Made by a program: the position numbers and the translations under genes
Shown here: positions 42,920 to 53,071 of the stretch, in pieces
Layout of the letters: each line of letters begins with the position of its first letter
How positions within the stretch are numbered: the first letter of the stretch is position 1
Notes under the pieces: generated by a model
The model's database searches: none
Told to the model about the DNA's origin: nothing
What the model saw: the letters and a program-made list of their open reading frames with translations, nothing else
NCBI GenBank assembly: GCA_030673845.1
Contig: JAUTCQ010000012.1
Location: 62,001-126,000, forward strand
DNA from: Verrucomicrobiota bacterium JB022
GTDB taxonomy: Bacteria; Verrucomicrobiota; Verrucomicrobiia; Opitutales; Oceanipulchritudinaceae
DNA length: 64,000 nucleotides
Direction: 5' to 3'

Positions 42920-45787
42920 CTAGAAGTCGTAGCGCATGCCGACCGCGAAGGTACGGCTGACGATCCAGTTGCCGAAGTTGAAGAGGTCTTCGTCTTCGTA
43001 ATAGCTGTGGAAGGTCTCCTGCGTGAGGTTCGTCGCGTCGAAGGTCACCGTCAGCGCTTCCGTCACCGCCCAGGAGACTTGCAGGTCGAGGCTCTTGTCG
43101 GGAGTGCGGTAAACGCCTCTGGGGTTAGCAAACTGGGGAGCCTCATACTCGTTCATGAAGTTGTCTCGCCAGACATAGCCCAGGCGGGCGCTCACCGGGC
43201 CACGCTCATAGGCGAGCACAACACTATAGGAAGTGTCGGAAACGCCGAAAAATGGCCTGCGATCTTCCCTCACGACTTCCCCTTGATTATTGGTTACAGG
43301 GATGGTCTGCTCCGAATCAAGCAGTGTAAGGCTCGCCTGCACTCCAAAACCATCGAGGACTGAAGGCAGGCTCTCCGGGAAATAGATCAAACCAAATTCA
43401 AACCCATCCAAGGTGCCATCAGAGGTGTTATCAGGCCGTGTGAGGATATAAGGATAGTCCTCGCCTTGGGCATTCTGCGCAATGATGCGACTGCGGAAAG
43501 TCTCCACCAAACCTTCAACCTCGCGCTTGAACCAAGTGCCATAGATGGCATTGCCTTCGCCAAAGTAGTATTCAAGGGAGATGTCGTAGTTTTTCGACGT
43601 CGTTGGATCAAGATAAGGGTTACCGCTGGTAGCCTCACCATAACCAATGTTGGTCACGTCGTCGACCAAGTTAAGATTTGGATTCAACTGGCTGAAATTC
43701 GGACGTCGCAACGTTTCGCCGTAGCTCAGGCGGAGACGGAGATCTTCCGTCAGGCTGTAGCGGACCGAAGCACTGGGGAGAAATTTCTCAACATCAACAC
43801 TGACGGTCTCCCCAAACTGCATATCGGTAGTGACGGTGACGTAACGGACACCGAACTGCCCGTCCAGCTTCCGTCCGAACAGCTCGGTTGCGAAAGTAGA
43901 CATGAGGTAGGCAGAAGTGGTGGCTTCCTCTACATCGAAGTTCTTCTCAATAGGATTATTGTAAATAGTCGGATCGTCCAACGTGTTCCGATAGAGCTGA
44001 CGGATAGCCTCCCGGTTGTCGAAAATGAAATCGCCATCAGCAGAGAGCCAACTACTGGGAATATCAGCCCGCCCATCGAAAAATCCGCTATTGGTACTAC
44101 CGAACTCTGGAAAACTGCTCAGCGGCTGCCCAAGGAATGGCACTGCAGCTTGCGGTCGATCTGCTTCCGAGGCACTGCGGTCATCGTAGCGAACCCCAAA
44201 CTTGAGCGATTCGAGGACAGGCCAATCGAGCTTGTAGTCGCCATCGGTGGTATAGGTCCAAGCTTCGCCTTCGTGCCTGACCGAGTTATCGTACAATTGG
44301 GCTACAGTCCACAGCGACGGGTCGGTGAGAGAACTTTCATCAGCGGCAGTGGTTGGGTTATCCCCAAAACTGAAAGCAGGGAGGCCGCCCTTACTATTGA
44401 AATCAATATCGATGGAATCGAAGACCCGATCGAAACGCATACCAAAGAATTCCTCTTTAAATTCGCTGGTTTGGTATGTAATCTCGGACTTCAGCGTCAG
44501 GTTATCGCCGATATCCCAGCGCCCGCCTACAGCATAGAGATAGCTGTCGGTCTCGCTGCGAGTAATATCACCGCTAGTAAAGCCGTAGGGAGCTCCGACT
44601 CTGCGCGACTTAATAATATTGGTCCCCGGGTAGAGCTCGACTTCTGGATCGTCGCCAAGTGCTCCCCACCAGTCTGCAAAGGAGAAGAGCAGCGAGTTGC
44701 TGGTCTCGTTACGATAACCGTTATAAAACGCCTCGAAGACGTATTCTGACCAATCATTAGGGGCGTATTGAATGGAAAGGTTGCCTGCCGGACGTTCGCG
44801 GGATCCGAGAAGATCGCTCTGGAAAATCGCATCGCGGCTCAGCAGGTAGGGCACCTGCACGGTCTGGCCGTCGATAATCATGGGCAAAGTGGAGCCTTCT
44901 GCATAGGGCAGGCCTGCGTCCAGGCCCGGCTCCCACAGGTCGCCCCCTTCCACGATCGGCGAGACTCCTTCACGTTCGAGGAAAATACGCTCATAAGGTG
45001 TCCACGGGGCGGGAGGGGTGCCATTTACGAAAGGCACGGCAGCGCCTGGGGTCACGCTTTGGTCGCGGTAGTTCGTCTCTGCATAGGAGACATTGAAGAG
45101 TACCCCGAGGCGAGCCCCACCCTGAAGTTCCCAGGTGTTACTGATGAGCGCGCTGAGGTTGGGGTCGAACTCATCGGCCTGCTCCTGATAGATACCGCGG
45201 GCCGCGACCACGGCCTTGAAGCCGTCGAAGTTGAAAGGCCGGTGGGTCCTGATGTCGATCACACCGGCAATCCCGGTCTCGATCTGGTCGGCGGAACGGG
45301 TTTTGTAAACGTCGACCCGGTGCAGCAGGCTGGCCGGAATGTCTTGCAAGGAGACGTGGCGGCCGGAAGAAGTAAAGATGTTGCGGCCGTTGATAGTGGT
45401 GTTGACGTCGTTGAGGCCGCGAATGGATACGGTGGAGACTTCGCCGCCAGCACGGTCGGTCACCTGCACGCCGGAGACGCGCTGGAGGGCTTCGACGAGA
45501 TTGTTGTCCGGGAACTTGCCGATGTCTTCCGCCACGATCGCGTCGACCATCTCATACGAGCCGCGCTTGATTTCGATCGACTGGATCATGCTCTCGCGCA
45601 TGCCGGTGACGACGAACTCTTCCAGCTCGAAGACCTGGTCGTCGTCGGGCGTTTCGTTGCTGGCGGTCTGGGCCAGCGTGAGGTTGGCGCCGGCCGCGAG
45701 GGCCAGAAGGAAAGACAGGGAAAAAAGCGCGGCTTTCCGGGGGGAACGCGGAAAACCCGGGGCTTGGGTTTGTAGATTGGGGGTCAT
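42920..45787 (-). CDS. TonB-dependent outer membrane receptor, large type
   Basis: This is a 955-residue outer membrane transporter of the TonB-Xanthomonas-Caulobacter type usually seen in carbohydrate uptake. A signal peptide ends near LTLAQ (residue 40). The TonB box FELEEFVVTGMRESM leads into the plug (about 75-190) with EDIGKFPDNNLVEALQRVSGVQVTDRAGGEVSTVSIRGLNDVNTTINGRN split over its strands and VYKTRSADQIETGIAGVIDI. The long barrel ends FAVGMRYDF, with a terminal Phe. A GH43 gene lies about 2.1 kb away on the other side of rtcB, so an oligosaccharide ligand is possible but unproven. Confidence 0.92.
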   Translation of the reverse strand: MTPNLQTQAPGFPRSPRKAALFSLSFLLALAAGANLTLAQTASNETPDDDQVFELEEFVVTGMRESMIQSIEIKRGSYEMVDAIVAEDIGKFPDNNLVEALQRVSGVQVTDRAGGEVSTVSIRGLNDVNTTINGRNIFTSSGRHVSLQDIPASLLHRVDVYKTRSADQIETGIAGVIDIRTHRPFNFDGFKAVVAARGIYQEQADEFDPNLSALISNTWELQGGARLGVLFNVSYAETNYRDQSVTPGAAVPFVNGTPPAPWTPYERIFLEREGVSPIVEGGDLWEPGLDAGLPYAEGSTLPMIIDGQTVQVPYLLSRDAIFQSDLLGSRERPAGNLSIQYAPNDWSEYVFEAFYNGYRNETSNSLLFSFADWWGALGDDPEVELYPGTNIIKSRRVGAPYGFTSGDITRSETDSYLYAVGGRWDIGDNLTLKSEITYQTSEFKEEFFGMRFDRVFDSIDIDFNSKGGLPAFSFGDNPTTAADESSLTDPSLWTVAQLYDNSVRHEGEAWTYTTDGDYKLDWPVLESLKFGVRYDDRSASEADRPQAAVPFLGQPLSSFPEFGSTNSGFFDGRADIPSSWLSADGDFIFDNREAIRQLYRNTLDDPTIYNNPIEKNFDVEEATTSAYLMSTFATELFGRKLDGQFGVRYVTVTTDMQFGETVSVDVEKFLPSASVRYSLTEDLRLRLSYGETLRRPNFSQLNPNLNLVDDVTNIGYGEATSGNPYLDPTTSKNYDISLEYYFGEGNAIYGTWFKREVEGLVETFRSRIIAQNAQGEDYPYILTRPDNTSDGTLDGFEFGLIYFPESLPSVLDGFGVQASLTLLDSEQTIPVTNNQGEVVREDRRPFFGVSDTSYSVVLAYERGPVSARLGYVWRDNFMNEYEAPQFANPRGVYRTPDKSLDLQVSWAVTEALTVTFDATNLTQETFHSYYEDEDLFNFGNWIVSRTFAVGMRYDF

Positions 45788-45974
45788 AAGCAGAGGATGT
45801 GAGTGAACATGAAGTCTCGGTCATGTCCGTCGTGCCTCAGGAGCCAAGGTGCGGGCACAGAACCGATTGGGTGCTTCACGGGTATATGCGCCAACGGCAG
45901 CCGATTCCCGCCACTCGTCCAGAAGGTTTCATAAAACTCCGCCTGACGCGCGCTTGATCTTCCCTCCCGGGCAC

Positions 45975-46000
45975 AAAAAAAGGAGCCCTTGGTGGGCTCC
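45975..46000 (-). terminator. Rho-independent terminator of typA
   Basis: On the minus strand GGAGCCC (46000-45994) pairs with GGGCTCC (45988-45982), a seven-pair GC stem followed by seven T (45981-45975). It lies 31 bases after the typA stop codon. Confidence 0.9.
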
Positions 46001-46030
46001 CTCTGCAAATGCTTATGAACGCAACAGGCG

Positions 46031-47863
46031 CTAGGCGTTGAGCGCAGCTTCGCGCTTTTCGGCCTTGCGGCGCTCGTTGGAGTTGAGGATGCGCTTGCGC
46101 AGGCGCAGGTAATTCGGCGTGGCTTCAACAAACTCGTCGCCCGCGATGTACTCCAGCGCGCGCTCCAGCGAGAAGCGGAGGGCCGGGGCGAGCTGGACAT
46201 TGTCGTCGCGACCGGAAGCGCGCATGTTGTCGAGCTTCTTGGCCTTGGTCGGGTTGACGGGGATCTCTTCCTTGCGGGGGTTTTCGCCGACCACCATACC
46301 TTCGTAAACCATGTCGCCCGGGCCGACAAAGAGCTTGCCGCGCTCTTGCAGGGCCATCAGCGAGTAGCCGGTGGCTTCGCCGGTGTCCATGGAGACGAGG
46401 GTGCCGGTGAGGCGGGTATTGATTTCGCCCGCCCAGTTGCCGTAGTCCTTGAAAAGGTGAGACATCACGGCGCGGCCGGACGTCAGGTTCATCAGGTCGA
46501 ATTCGAAACCGATCAAGCCGCGCGTCGGCAGGTAGCACTCTACCGTGGTGCCGAGCTTGTGGTTGATCATGTTGTCGATGCGGGCCTTGCGGCCAGCGAG
46601 CGACTTGAGGATGCCGCCGAGGCAGTCGTCGGGCGTCTCGACCCAGAGGGTTTCGTACGGCTCAAGCGTGTTGCCTTGCTCGTCCTTGCGGGTAATGACC
46701 TTGGGGCGCGAAACGAGCACTTCGTAGCCTTCGCGGCGCATGGTTTCGACGAGCACGGCCACCTGCATGGCGCCACGGGCCACGACTTCAAAGGTGCCAC
46801 CAAATTCGCCATCGCTGATGCGCAGGGAGATGTTGATCTTCTGCTCGCGGGCGAGGCGGTCGCGGATTTGGCGGGAGGTGACGTATTTGCCGTCCTGGCC
46901 AGCCAGCGGGCCGTCATTGACCGCGAACATCATGGAGATGGTGGGCGGGTCGATTTCGACGAACGGCAGCGGCTCGGCGGTTTCATCGGCGGCGAGCGTC
47001 ACGCCGATGTCGACGTCTTCAAAGCCGGCGAGGCCGATAATGTCACCGGCTTCACCAGCCAAAGAGTCGGAGGTCGCGAGGCCGCTGTAGGTAAAGATCT
47101 TGGTGATCTTGGTGCGCTTCTTGTTGCCTTCGCGATCGAAGACGTAGATCTGATCGCCCGCCTGGATCCGGCCGCTGGCTACCTTGCCCACCGCCACACG
47201 ACCGACGTAGTCGTTCCAGTCGATGTTGCTCACGAGCATCTTGAACGGCTGTTCCGGTTCGGCTTCCGGGCCGTGGATGGCCTCGACGATGGTCTCGAAG
47301 AGCGGGATCATGTCCTTGCGCTCGTCGTTGAGGTCGTGGACCATGAAGCCGTTCTTGGCGCTGCCGTAGATGAACGGGCAATTAAATTGTTCTTCGGTCG
47401 CTTCCAGCTCCATCAGCAGCTCGAGCACCTGATCGTGCACCTTGTGCGGGTCGCTGTTGTCGCGGTCGATCTTGTTGATCACCACGACCGGGCGCAGGCC
47501 TTGCTGGAGCGCCTTGCGCAGCACGAAGCGGGTCTGCGCCTGCGGGCCGTCGTAGGCGTCGACGAGCAGCAGCACGCCGTCGACCATCTTCATCACGCGC
47601 TCCACCTCGCCGCCGAAGTCGGCGTGGCCAGGGGTATCAACGATGTTGATGATGTAGTCGCGCCAGTGCACGGAAGTGTTCTTGGCCTTGATGGTGATGC
47701 CCTTCTCGCGTTCGAGATCCATGCTATCCATGGCTCGCTCAGCCACTTGCTGGTTTTCACGGAAGGCGCCGCCTTGGCGCAGGAGTTGGTCCACCAGGGT
47801 CGTCTTGCCGTGGTCAACGTGGGCGATGATCGCAATATTGCGGATGTGGGCGATGGTCGGCAT
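46031..47863 (-). CDS. typA: Ribosome-associated GTPase TypA/BipA
   Basis: This is a 610-residue translational GTPase related to EF-G that binds 70S ribosomes and supports assembly and stress or cold adaptation. The G domain shows [20 protein letters not shown] (G1, near residue 8), [12 protein letters not shown] with T (G2), [16 protein letters not shown] (G3), and NKIDRD (G4, near 132). Domain II and III follow, with the TypA-specific C-terminus at about 490-600, ending [17 protein letters not shown]. Size and order fit BipA exactly. It is a single gene with its own terminator, read opposite to the FkbM gene. Confidence 0.97.
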   Translation of the reverse strand: MPTIAHIRNIAIIAHVDHGKTTLVDQLLRQGGAFRENQQVAERAMDSMDLEREKGITIKAKNTSVHWRDYIINIVDTPGHADFGGEVERVMKMVDGVLLLVDAYDGPQAQTRFVLRKALQQGLRPVVVINKIDRDNSDPHKVHDQVLELLMELEATEEQFNCPFIYGSAKNGFMVHDLNDERKDMIPLFETIVEAIHGPEAEPEQPFKMLVSNIDWNDYVGRVAVGKVASGRIQAGDQIYVFDREGNKKRTKITKIFTYSGLATSDSLAGEAGDIIGLAGFEDVDIGVTLAADETAEPLPFVEIDPPTISMMFAVNDGPLAGQDGKYVTSRQIRDRLAREQKINISLRISDGEFGGTFEVVARGAMQVAVLVETMRREGYEVLVSRPKVITRKDEQGNTLEPYETLWVETPDDCLGGILKSLAGRKARIDNMINHKLGTTVECYLPTRGLIGFEFDLMNLTSGRAVMSHLFKDYGNWAGEINTRLTGTLVSMDTGEATGYSLMALQERGKLFVGPGDMVYEGMVVGENPRKEEIPVNPTKAKKLDNMRASGRDDNVQLAPALRFSLERALEYIAGDEFVEATPNYLRLRKRILNSNERRKAEKREAALNA

Positions 47864-48040
47864 GCCAGTATAAGTTCAGAGACAAAAGGGCCAGAATGCA
47901 GGAACCGGGCGGGCGAAGCAAGGCTGTAGTTGGACGATCTCGCCCGGCAATTTCTGCCGCCATAATCGGAGGGCCGAGGCGGCCTTTTGGGGCAAAGAGA
48001 GCTTTACTTTCCGCAGTTGCCGGTCGATCAACAAAACACG

Positions 48041-49105
48041 ATGTTCGAACAACTTCCTTCCACTGCGGCGGACTTTTACCGGGTAACGCTGTTCAATGCG
48101 TTGGTCTCGCTCAAGATCAACCGCCATGCGGACAACTTCGACGCGTTCCGCTTCAATGTGGATGGGAAGGACCATGCGCTCGATTTCAACGTGGCGGACC
48201 ATGTCTTCTATTTCGACTGGTTTTTCCGCACCCATCCGCTGCTCTTCGCCACCTATCAGCAGCTGGGCGACGACGCTTCCAAGCGCCTCTTCCTCTTTCT
48301 GGTGCTCTATCGCCTCTGCGGGCACCTGAGCGTGAAGATCCCCCTCCCCTGGCGCGATCAGACGGCGGAGTTGGAAGCATACCGACAGGCAGAGAGCCCC
48401 CAACCTTCCACTCTGGCCCTCAGCGGGCTTTTTGGCGGGCTCAAGCACTACGATTTTACCTACCGGGGCCGGCATTACCGCATGGACTCGATGCACCTGG
48501 AGCCCGTCATCTTCCGCCGCCAGTATTTCTACGAAGACAATGGCCTGCGGATCGCGCCCGAAGCGGGGGACCACGTAATCGACGGCGGCGCGTGCACGGG
48601 AGACACGGCCGTGATTTTCTCCGACATCGTGGGCCCGGAGGGGCGCGTCTACGCCTTCGACCCGGTGGCGGACCACCTCGACGTGATCCAGCACAACCTG
48701 ACGCAAAATGGCTTCCAAAATGTCTCGCTGCTTCCCTACGGCATCTCCGAGACAGACGTGGATGCCGAGCCGATGCGCCTCAACCGCTACTGGGCTGGGT
48801 TTAATGTGCAGGACCAGCCCGTGCCGCTGCGCACGATCGACCGCCTCGTCGCCGAAGGGCAGATCGAGCGGGTCGACTTCATCAAATTCGACATCGAGGG
48901 CTCCGAGCTGGCGGGCCTCAAGGGCGCGCGACAGACCATCGAGCGCTTCAAGCCCAAGCTCGCGATCTCCCTCTACCACAAGCCGCAGGATCTCTACGAG
49001 ATCCCCCAATACCTGCGCGACAACTTCCCCTTCTACGAGTTTCGCCTCGGCCACTACACGATCCACCGCGAGGAAACGATCCTCTACGCCATCGCCCGGG
49101 CTTAA
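48041..49105 (+). CDS. FkbM-family SAM-dependent methyltransferase
   Basis: This is a 354-residue methyltransferase if it begins at ATG 48041. The N-terminal 150 residues match nothing I recognise. The C-terminal FkbM domain (about 175-345) has the SAM motif I in HVIDGGACTGDTAVIFSDIV, the acidic loop GRVYAFDPVADHLDVI, and the FIKFDIEGSELAGLKGA stretch. Family members often O-methylate sugars or small molecules, though many are of unknown substrate. It lies 63 bases upstream of hemE in the same direction, which may be chance. Its promoter would be in the 177 bases between typA and this gene. Confidence 0.86.
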   Translation: MFEQLPSTAADFYRVTLFNALVSLKINRHADNFDAFRFNVDGKDHALDFNVADHVFYFDWFFRTHPLLFATYQQLGDDASKRLFLFLVLYRLCGHLSVKIPLPWRDQTAELEAYRQAESPQPSTLALSGLFGGLKHYDFTYRGRHYRMDSMHLEPVIFRRQYFYEDNGLRIAPEAGDHVIDGGACTGDTAVIFSDIVGPEGRVYAFDPVADHLDVIQHNLTQNGFQNVSLLPYGISETDVDAEPMRLNRYWAGFNVQDQPVPLRTIDRLVAEGQIERVDFIKFDIEGSELAGLKGARQTIERFKPKLAISLYHKPQDLYEIPQYLRDNFPFYEFRLGHYTIHREETILYAIARA

Positions 49106-49168
49106 ATCCAGGCTGCAAGCACTTCCGCCTTGCCAGATTGCAGCGCTACCCGTGAACATGCGCGCACA

Positions 49169-50194
49169 ATGAATTCCCGCGAACGCATGCTCGCCGCCCT
49201 CGCTTGCCAACCGGTGGACCGCCCTCCCCTTTGGGTGATGCGCCAGGCCGGTCGCTATTTGCCCGAATACCGGGAACTGAAGGCGCAACATGGCTTCCTG
49301 AAAATGGTGAAGACGCCTGATCTCGCGATGGAGGTGACGCTGCAGCCGCTGCGCCGCTTCGCGCTGGATGCGGCCATCCTCTTTAGCGACATCCTCGTGA
49401 TCCCCGAGGCACTGGGCCAGCCTTACCGTTTCCGCGACGAGGGGGGCATCGCGATGGATTTCCGCCTCGATTCCGCCGCCGACATCGACCGCCTGAAGCC
49501 GGCCAGCAACGTGCGTGAGGCCCTCGCCTACATGCCCGCCGCCCACCGACTGCTGCGGGCCGAGCTGCCGGAGACGGCGCTGCTGGGCTTCGTCGGCTCG
49601 CCCTGGACGCTGGCCACTTACATGGTCGAGGGCGGCTCAAGCGATACCTACGCGCGGATCAAGGCTCTCTATTATAGCGACCGGCCTCTTTTCGAGCGTC
49701 TGATGACGCGCGTGACCGATGCCGTGATCGAGCTCTGCCGTATGCAAGTGGAGGCCGGGGCCGATGCAATTCAGATTTTCGACTCCTGGGCCGCCGCCTG
49801 CCCGGGCAATCTCTATACGGATCTTTCGCTGCGCTGGGTGTGGCGCGTGATCCAGGCACTGCCGGAGGGCTACCCAGTGATCTTTTTCGGCAAGGGCATG
49901 GCGCACCAGCAGGCCAATCTCGTGGCGACGGGTGCCTGCTGCCTCGGGCTCGATTGGACGGTCGACCTCCCGGCATACGCCCGCCAGCTCCGCCCCGACG
50001 TGGCCGTGCAGGGCAATCTCGACCCGGTGCTGATGACGTTGCCGCCCGAGCACGTGGCCGCCGCCGCGCGCGAACTGGTGCAGAGCATGCGCGACCGCCC
50101 GGGCTTCGTCGTCAACCTCGGCCATGGCATCACCCCGCAGGCGCGCGTCGAATCCATGCAAGCTTTGGTGGACGCGGTCGGTTCCTTCGCCTAA
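49169..50194 (+). CDS. hemE: Uroporphyrinogen decarboxylase HemE
   Basis: HemE removes four acetate carboxyls from uroporphyrinogen III to form coproporphyrinogen III. The 341-residue protein starts at ATG 49169 and has the signature PPLWVMRQAGRYLPEYRELK, including the catalytic Arg pair, and FSDILVIPEALGQPYRF with the essential Asp. GFVGSPWTLATYMVEGGSS and the late HGITPQA loop also fit. Length is typical. It starts a heme group with hemN nine bases after it. The group continues after the pilin-type operon with hemG. Confidence 0.97.
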   Translation: MNSRERMLAALACQPVDRPPLWVMRQAGRYLPEYRELKAQHGFLKMVKTPDLAMEVTLQPLRRFALDAAILFSDILVIPEALGQPYRFRDEGGIAMDFRLDSAADIDRLKPASNVREALAYMPAAHRLLRAELPETALLGFVGSPWTLATYMVEGGSSDTYARIKALYYSDRPLFERLMTRVTDAVIELCRMQVEAGADAIQIFDSWAAACPGNLYTDLSLRWVWRVIQALPEGYPVIFFGKGMAHQQANLVATGACCLGLDWTVDLPAYARQLRPDVAVQGNLDPVLMTLPPEHVAAAARELVQSMRDRPGFVVNLGHGITPQARVESMQALVDAVGSFA

Positions 50195-50203
50195 CTTGTC
50201 TGC

Positions 50204-51556
50204 ATGCTTCCCCGTGCCTTAGTGGAAAAGTATCAGCGCCCCGGGCCTCGCTACACGTCGTACCCGACGGCGCTGCACTTCACGGACAAGGTCGAGCCGG
50301 CCACGTTGATCGCCGACGCGGTCCAGCAAACCGGCCCGCGTTCCCTCTACTTTCACCTGCCGTTTTGCGAGAGCCTGTGCTGGTTTTGTGCCTGCGCCAA
50401 GGTGATCACCAAGGACACTTCGCGTGCCGACCGCTACCTGCAGGCGCTGGAGCGCGAGTTGGACCTCTATGTGGCCGCGACCGGGGCCGAACGCCCGGTG
50501 GAGCAGTTGCACCTCGGCGGCGGTTCGCCCAGCTTTTTCACCGTGGCGCAACTGGCCCGGTTGATGGAGCTGGTGCGCCAGCGTTTTACGTATGCGCCTG
50601 ACGCAGAACTGTCGGTGGAGTTGGACCCGCGGACCGTCGACGCCGAGAAGATCGCGGTATTGGCCGAGACGGGGTTCCGGCGTGCGTCCTTTGGCGTGCA
50701 GGATGTGGAGCCCAAGGTGCAGGAGGCAATCCACCGGATTCAGCCGAGTGAGATGAACCGCCAGTGCATCGAACAGGCCCGCGCCGCCGGTTTCAACTCC
50801 GTCAATATCGACCTGATTTACGGCCTGCCCGAGCAGACGCCGCAGAGCTGGACGCGCACGCTCGACGAGGTGCTGACTTATCAGCCCGACCGGCTGGCGA
50901 TCTTTGCCTACGCCCATGTGCCGTGGTCGGCCCCCGCCCAGAAGATTCTGGAGCGCAAGACGCCGCTGCCGGAGACGGAGGAGCGCCTGGCCATGCTCGA
51001 AAGAGCCAACGAGCGTCTGTTGGCCGCCGGCTATGCCTTTATCGGGATGGACCACTACGCGTTGCCCGATGACGAGCTGGCGGTGGCCCAGCGCGAAGGC
51101 ACCCTGCACCGCAACTTCCAGGGCTACAGCACGCGCGCGGGCCGCGAGATCGCAGGCTTTGGCATGAGTGCCATTTCGCAGACTTCGGGCAGCTTCCGCC
51201 AAAACGTGAAAGACCTCAAGGGCTATTACGCAGCGGTAGAGGGTGGATCATGGCCCGTGGATCGTGGTTACTTGCTGACCGACGACGACCAGATCCGCCG
51301 TCATGCGATCATGGAAGTGATGTGCCACGGTCGCCTGCAGTGGGCAGACCTGAAGCGCGCTTATGGGATCCAGCCGCTGGAGTATTTCCAGCGCAGCCTG
51401 CCCAGCCTGGCCGAAATGGAACAGGACGGCCTCCTGACGCTTACCCCGGCGGGGCTGGAAGTGACGGATATCGGCTGGCGCCTGTTGCGCAACATTGCGA
51501 TGACCTTCGACGCTTATTTGAAGCCCGAAGAAAAGCGGCACGCCCGCACGATCTAA
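50204..51556 (+). CDS. hemN: Oxygen-independent coproporphyrinogen III oxidase HemN
   Basis: HemN is a radical SAM enzyme that decarboxylates coproporphyrinogen III to protoporphyrinogen IX without oxygen. The 450-residue protein has the HemN start RYTSYPTALHF and the cluster motif CX3CX2C with an extra Cys, FCESLCWFCACAK (near residues 60-68). LHLGGGSPSFF, ELDPRTV, NIDLIYGLPEQTPQSW and GMDHYALPDDELAVA follow, the last being specific for true HemN rather than HemW. It is nine bases after hemE. An oxygen-independent enzyme suits a nitrogen fixer that faces low oxygen. Confidence 0.96.
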   Translation: MLPRALVEKYQRPGPRYTSYPTALHFTDKVEPATLIADAVQQTGPRSLYFHLPFCESLCWFCACAKVITKDTSRADRYLQALERELDLYVAATGAERPVEQLHLGGGSPSFFTVAQLARLMELVRQRFTYAPDAELSVELDPRTVDAEKIAVLAETGFRRASFGVQDVEPKVQEAIHRIQPSEMNRQCIEQARAAGFNSVNIDLIYGLPEQTPQSWTRTLDEVLTYQPDRLAIFAYAHVPWSAPAQKILERKTPLPETEERLAMLERANERLLAAGYAFIGMDHYALPDDELAVAQREGTLHRNFQGYSTRAGREIAGFGMSAISQTSGSFRQNVKDLKGYYAAVEGGSWPVDRGYLLTDDDQIRRHAIMEVMCHGRLQWADLKRAYGIQPLEYFQRSLPSLAEMEQDGLLTLTPAGLEVTDIGWRLLRNIAMTFDAYLKPEEKRHARTI

Positions 51557-51686
51557 GAGCGCGTTGCATTCCGCATGGATAAGAGCTCTACTTAAGCAAA
51601 AATAGGGCTTTACGCTTTCTCGATAAGAGGGTATTTAAGCCCATAATTACCAACTAAAGTTGACCTTTAAACTTAAATTTGGTTAG

Positions 51687-51724
51687 ACCTTCAGGAGTCG
51701 CTGAGATTCCCGATACCTGAAGGT
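51687..51724 (+). promoter_or_regulatory. Inverted repeat covering the ribosome site of the pilin-type operon
   Basis: ACCTTCAGG (51687-51695) is a perfect nine-base inverted repeat of CCTGAAGGT (51716-51724). The second half contains the GAAGG Shine-Dalgarno (51719-51723) just before ATG 51727. In the mRNA the stem would hide the ribosome site, so it could control translation. The gap from hemN (51557-51726) is AT-rich compared with its surroundings, with TTGACC at 51660-51665 as a possible -35. Confidence 0.5.
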
Positions 51725-51726
51725 AA

Positions 51727-52242
51727 ATGCTGCTACTGTCCCCTTATGCTCGCAGGCCTCGCCGTGGCTTCACCTTGGTGGAAATGGCGATCGGCATGGC
51801 CATCTTTGCGGTCGTCGCGATGGCCGTGATGGCCGCAGCAATGCGCGCCTACAAGGAGGCCGAAGACACGAACCGCTTTCTGGCCGCACACTCGCTGGCC
51901 CTGAGCATGTTGCAGCAGGTGACCAGCGCACCGGGTGACCGGCAGGCTCACATCACCAACGGAATCTCTTACGAGGTATACGATTCTGAAGGCCAGAAGT
52001 ATAACCTGCCTATCAACGGGGCCACGCCGGTCACGATCTCGCTTCACTCCACGCTCGATCAGGGTCAGCGGCACGTAAGCGGCTCTTTCGACGTGAACAT
52101 CTTTCTGACGGTCACGCGCGTTTCGGGCTACCGTTCTTACCAGATCACGGTGACGTGCGACTATGGTGTGACCAGCGGTGGAGGCGAGCGCAGCATTGCG
52201 ATCAGCGCCTTTGCTCCTAACACCAACAACAACGCTTCCTGA
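51727..52242 (+). CDS. Type IV pilin/type II secretion pseudopilin-like protein
   Basis: This is a 171-residue protein with a class III signal peptide: basic leader PYARRPRRG, then FTLVEMAIGMAIFAVVAMAVMAAAM split as methylation site and hydrophobic helix. The prepilin peptidase cleaves after Gly14, leaving Phe at position 1 and Glu at position 5. The rest is a small globular domain (about 60-165) of unknown function, with only one Cys. It opens a four-gene run inside the heme cluster. The similarity to PilV/GspI-type minor pseudopilins is by layout, not by close motif. Confidence 0.88.
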   Translation: MLLLSPYARRPRRGFTLVEMAIGMAIFAVVAMAVMAAAMRAYKEAEDTNRFLAAHSLALSMLQQVTSAPGDRQAHITNGISYEVYDSEGQKYNLPINGATPVTISLHSTLDQGQRHVSGSFDVNIFLTVTRVSGYRSYQITVTCDYGVTSGGGERSIAISAFAPNTNNNAS

Positions 52243-52246
52243 GCCC

Positions 52247-53071
52247 ATGCAGATGCGTCACCGATTTGTCCTTTCGCCCTCCCGCCAGGCCTTCACGCTG
52301 CTGGAGGTGCTGATCTCGATGGCGATTCTCTCCATGCTGCTGGGGGCGATCGGGGTCTTCATGATCGAAGTGTCGCGCTCTTATTATGGCGCGGCAGCCA
52401 AGACCGCCTACGCCAGCGAGGTGCGCGACCTGGCCGACCACATCGGCCGCGATGTGCTCAGCTCGTTCACCACCACCGTCTACCGCTCGACCACCGCCGA
52501 GGATTGGGACGACCCCAAGAACGACCAACTGGGGGCCAACGAAGCGGGCCGCCTTCTGTTTCTCGTGCAGGCGACCGTCAACTACGACTCCCTGCCGGCC
52601 TATGAGCGAATCGACCGGCTGATAGCCTATTCGGTGGATAGCAGCAAGCCGGTGCGCAATCAGGATGGTGAGACGATCGGCTATCCCCTCTTCCGCTACG
52701 AGCTGGTGCCGCCAGCGGGCGAAGACTGGGTACTGCAGGTGGGCGTCTACCAGAACGGCGAATACGACCCAAACCCGGGTGAGGCTATCAACCATCCTGC
52801 CACGATCGACGCGTATTCAGACTACATTGCGCTGACTTTGCAGCAGCAGCCTGAATACATGCTGACGGTCTCTTCGGAAAACGGCACCTTTAACCACAAT
52901 CGTGCTTTCATCAAGCTGCCCAACGATGGCGTGGCCTTGGCCCTTGGGGTCGTGGCCAGCAGCGGCAACATCACCGACAGCAACGGAGACGGCATTTACG
53001 AGGCCAGCAACGCCAGCATCGTCACGGCCAACACTCTCAACCTTTCCTTCGCACCAAGGGGTTACGAATGA
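52247..53071 (+). CDS. Minor pseudopilin-like protein (PilW/GspJ-like)
   Basis: This is a 274-residue protein with the prepilin motif QAFTLLEVLISMAILSMLL (cleavage expected before Phe; the usual Gly is Ala, tolerated in some pseudopilins). Then a long helix and a globular domain (about 40-265) with RDLADHIGRDVLSSF, rather like PilW/GspJ. I chose ATG 52247, four bases after the upstream stop; ATG 52253 is also possible. The end overlaps the next gene by four bases (ATGA), so translation is coupled. Confidence 0.86.
   Translation: MQMRHRFVLSPSRQAFTLLEVLISMAILSMLLGAIGVFMIEVSRSYYGAAAKTAYASEVRDLADHIGRDVLSSFTTTVYRSTTAEDWDDPKNDQLGANEAGRLLFLVQATVNYDSLPAYERIDRLIAYSVDSSKPVRNQDGETIGYPLFRYELVPPAGEDWVLQVGVYQNGEYDPNPGEAINHPATIDAYSDYIALTLQQQPEYMLTVSSENGTFNHNRAFIKLPNDGVALALGVVASSGNITDSNGDGIYEASNASIVTANTLNLSFAPRGYE

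Noticed and set aside
46346-49546. Long frames opposite typA (46346-47929, plus) and opposite the FkbM and hemE genes (47876-49546, minus)
   Set aside because: They have no family features; TypA, FkbM and HemE are well supported on the opposite strands.
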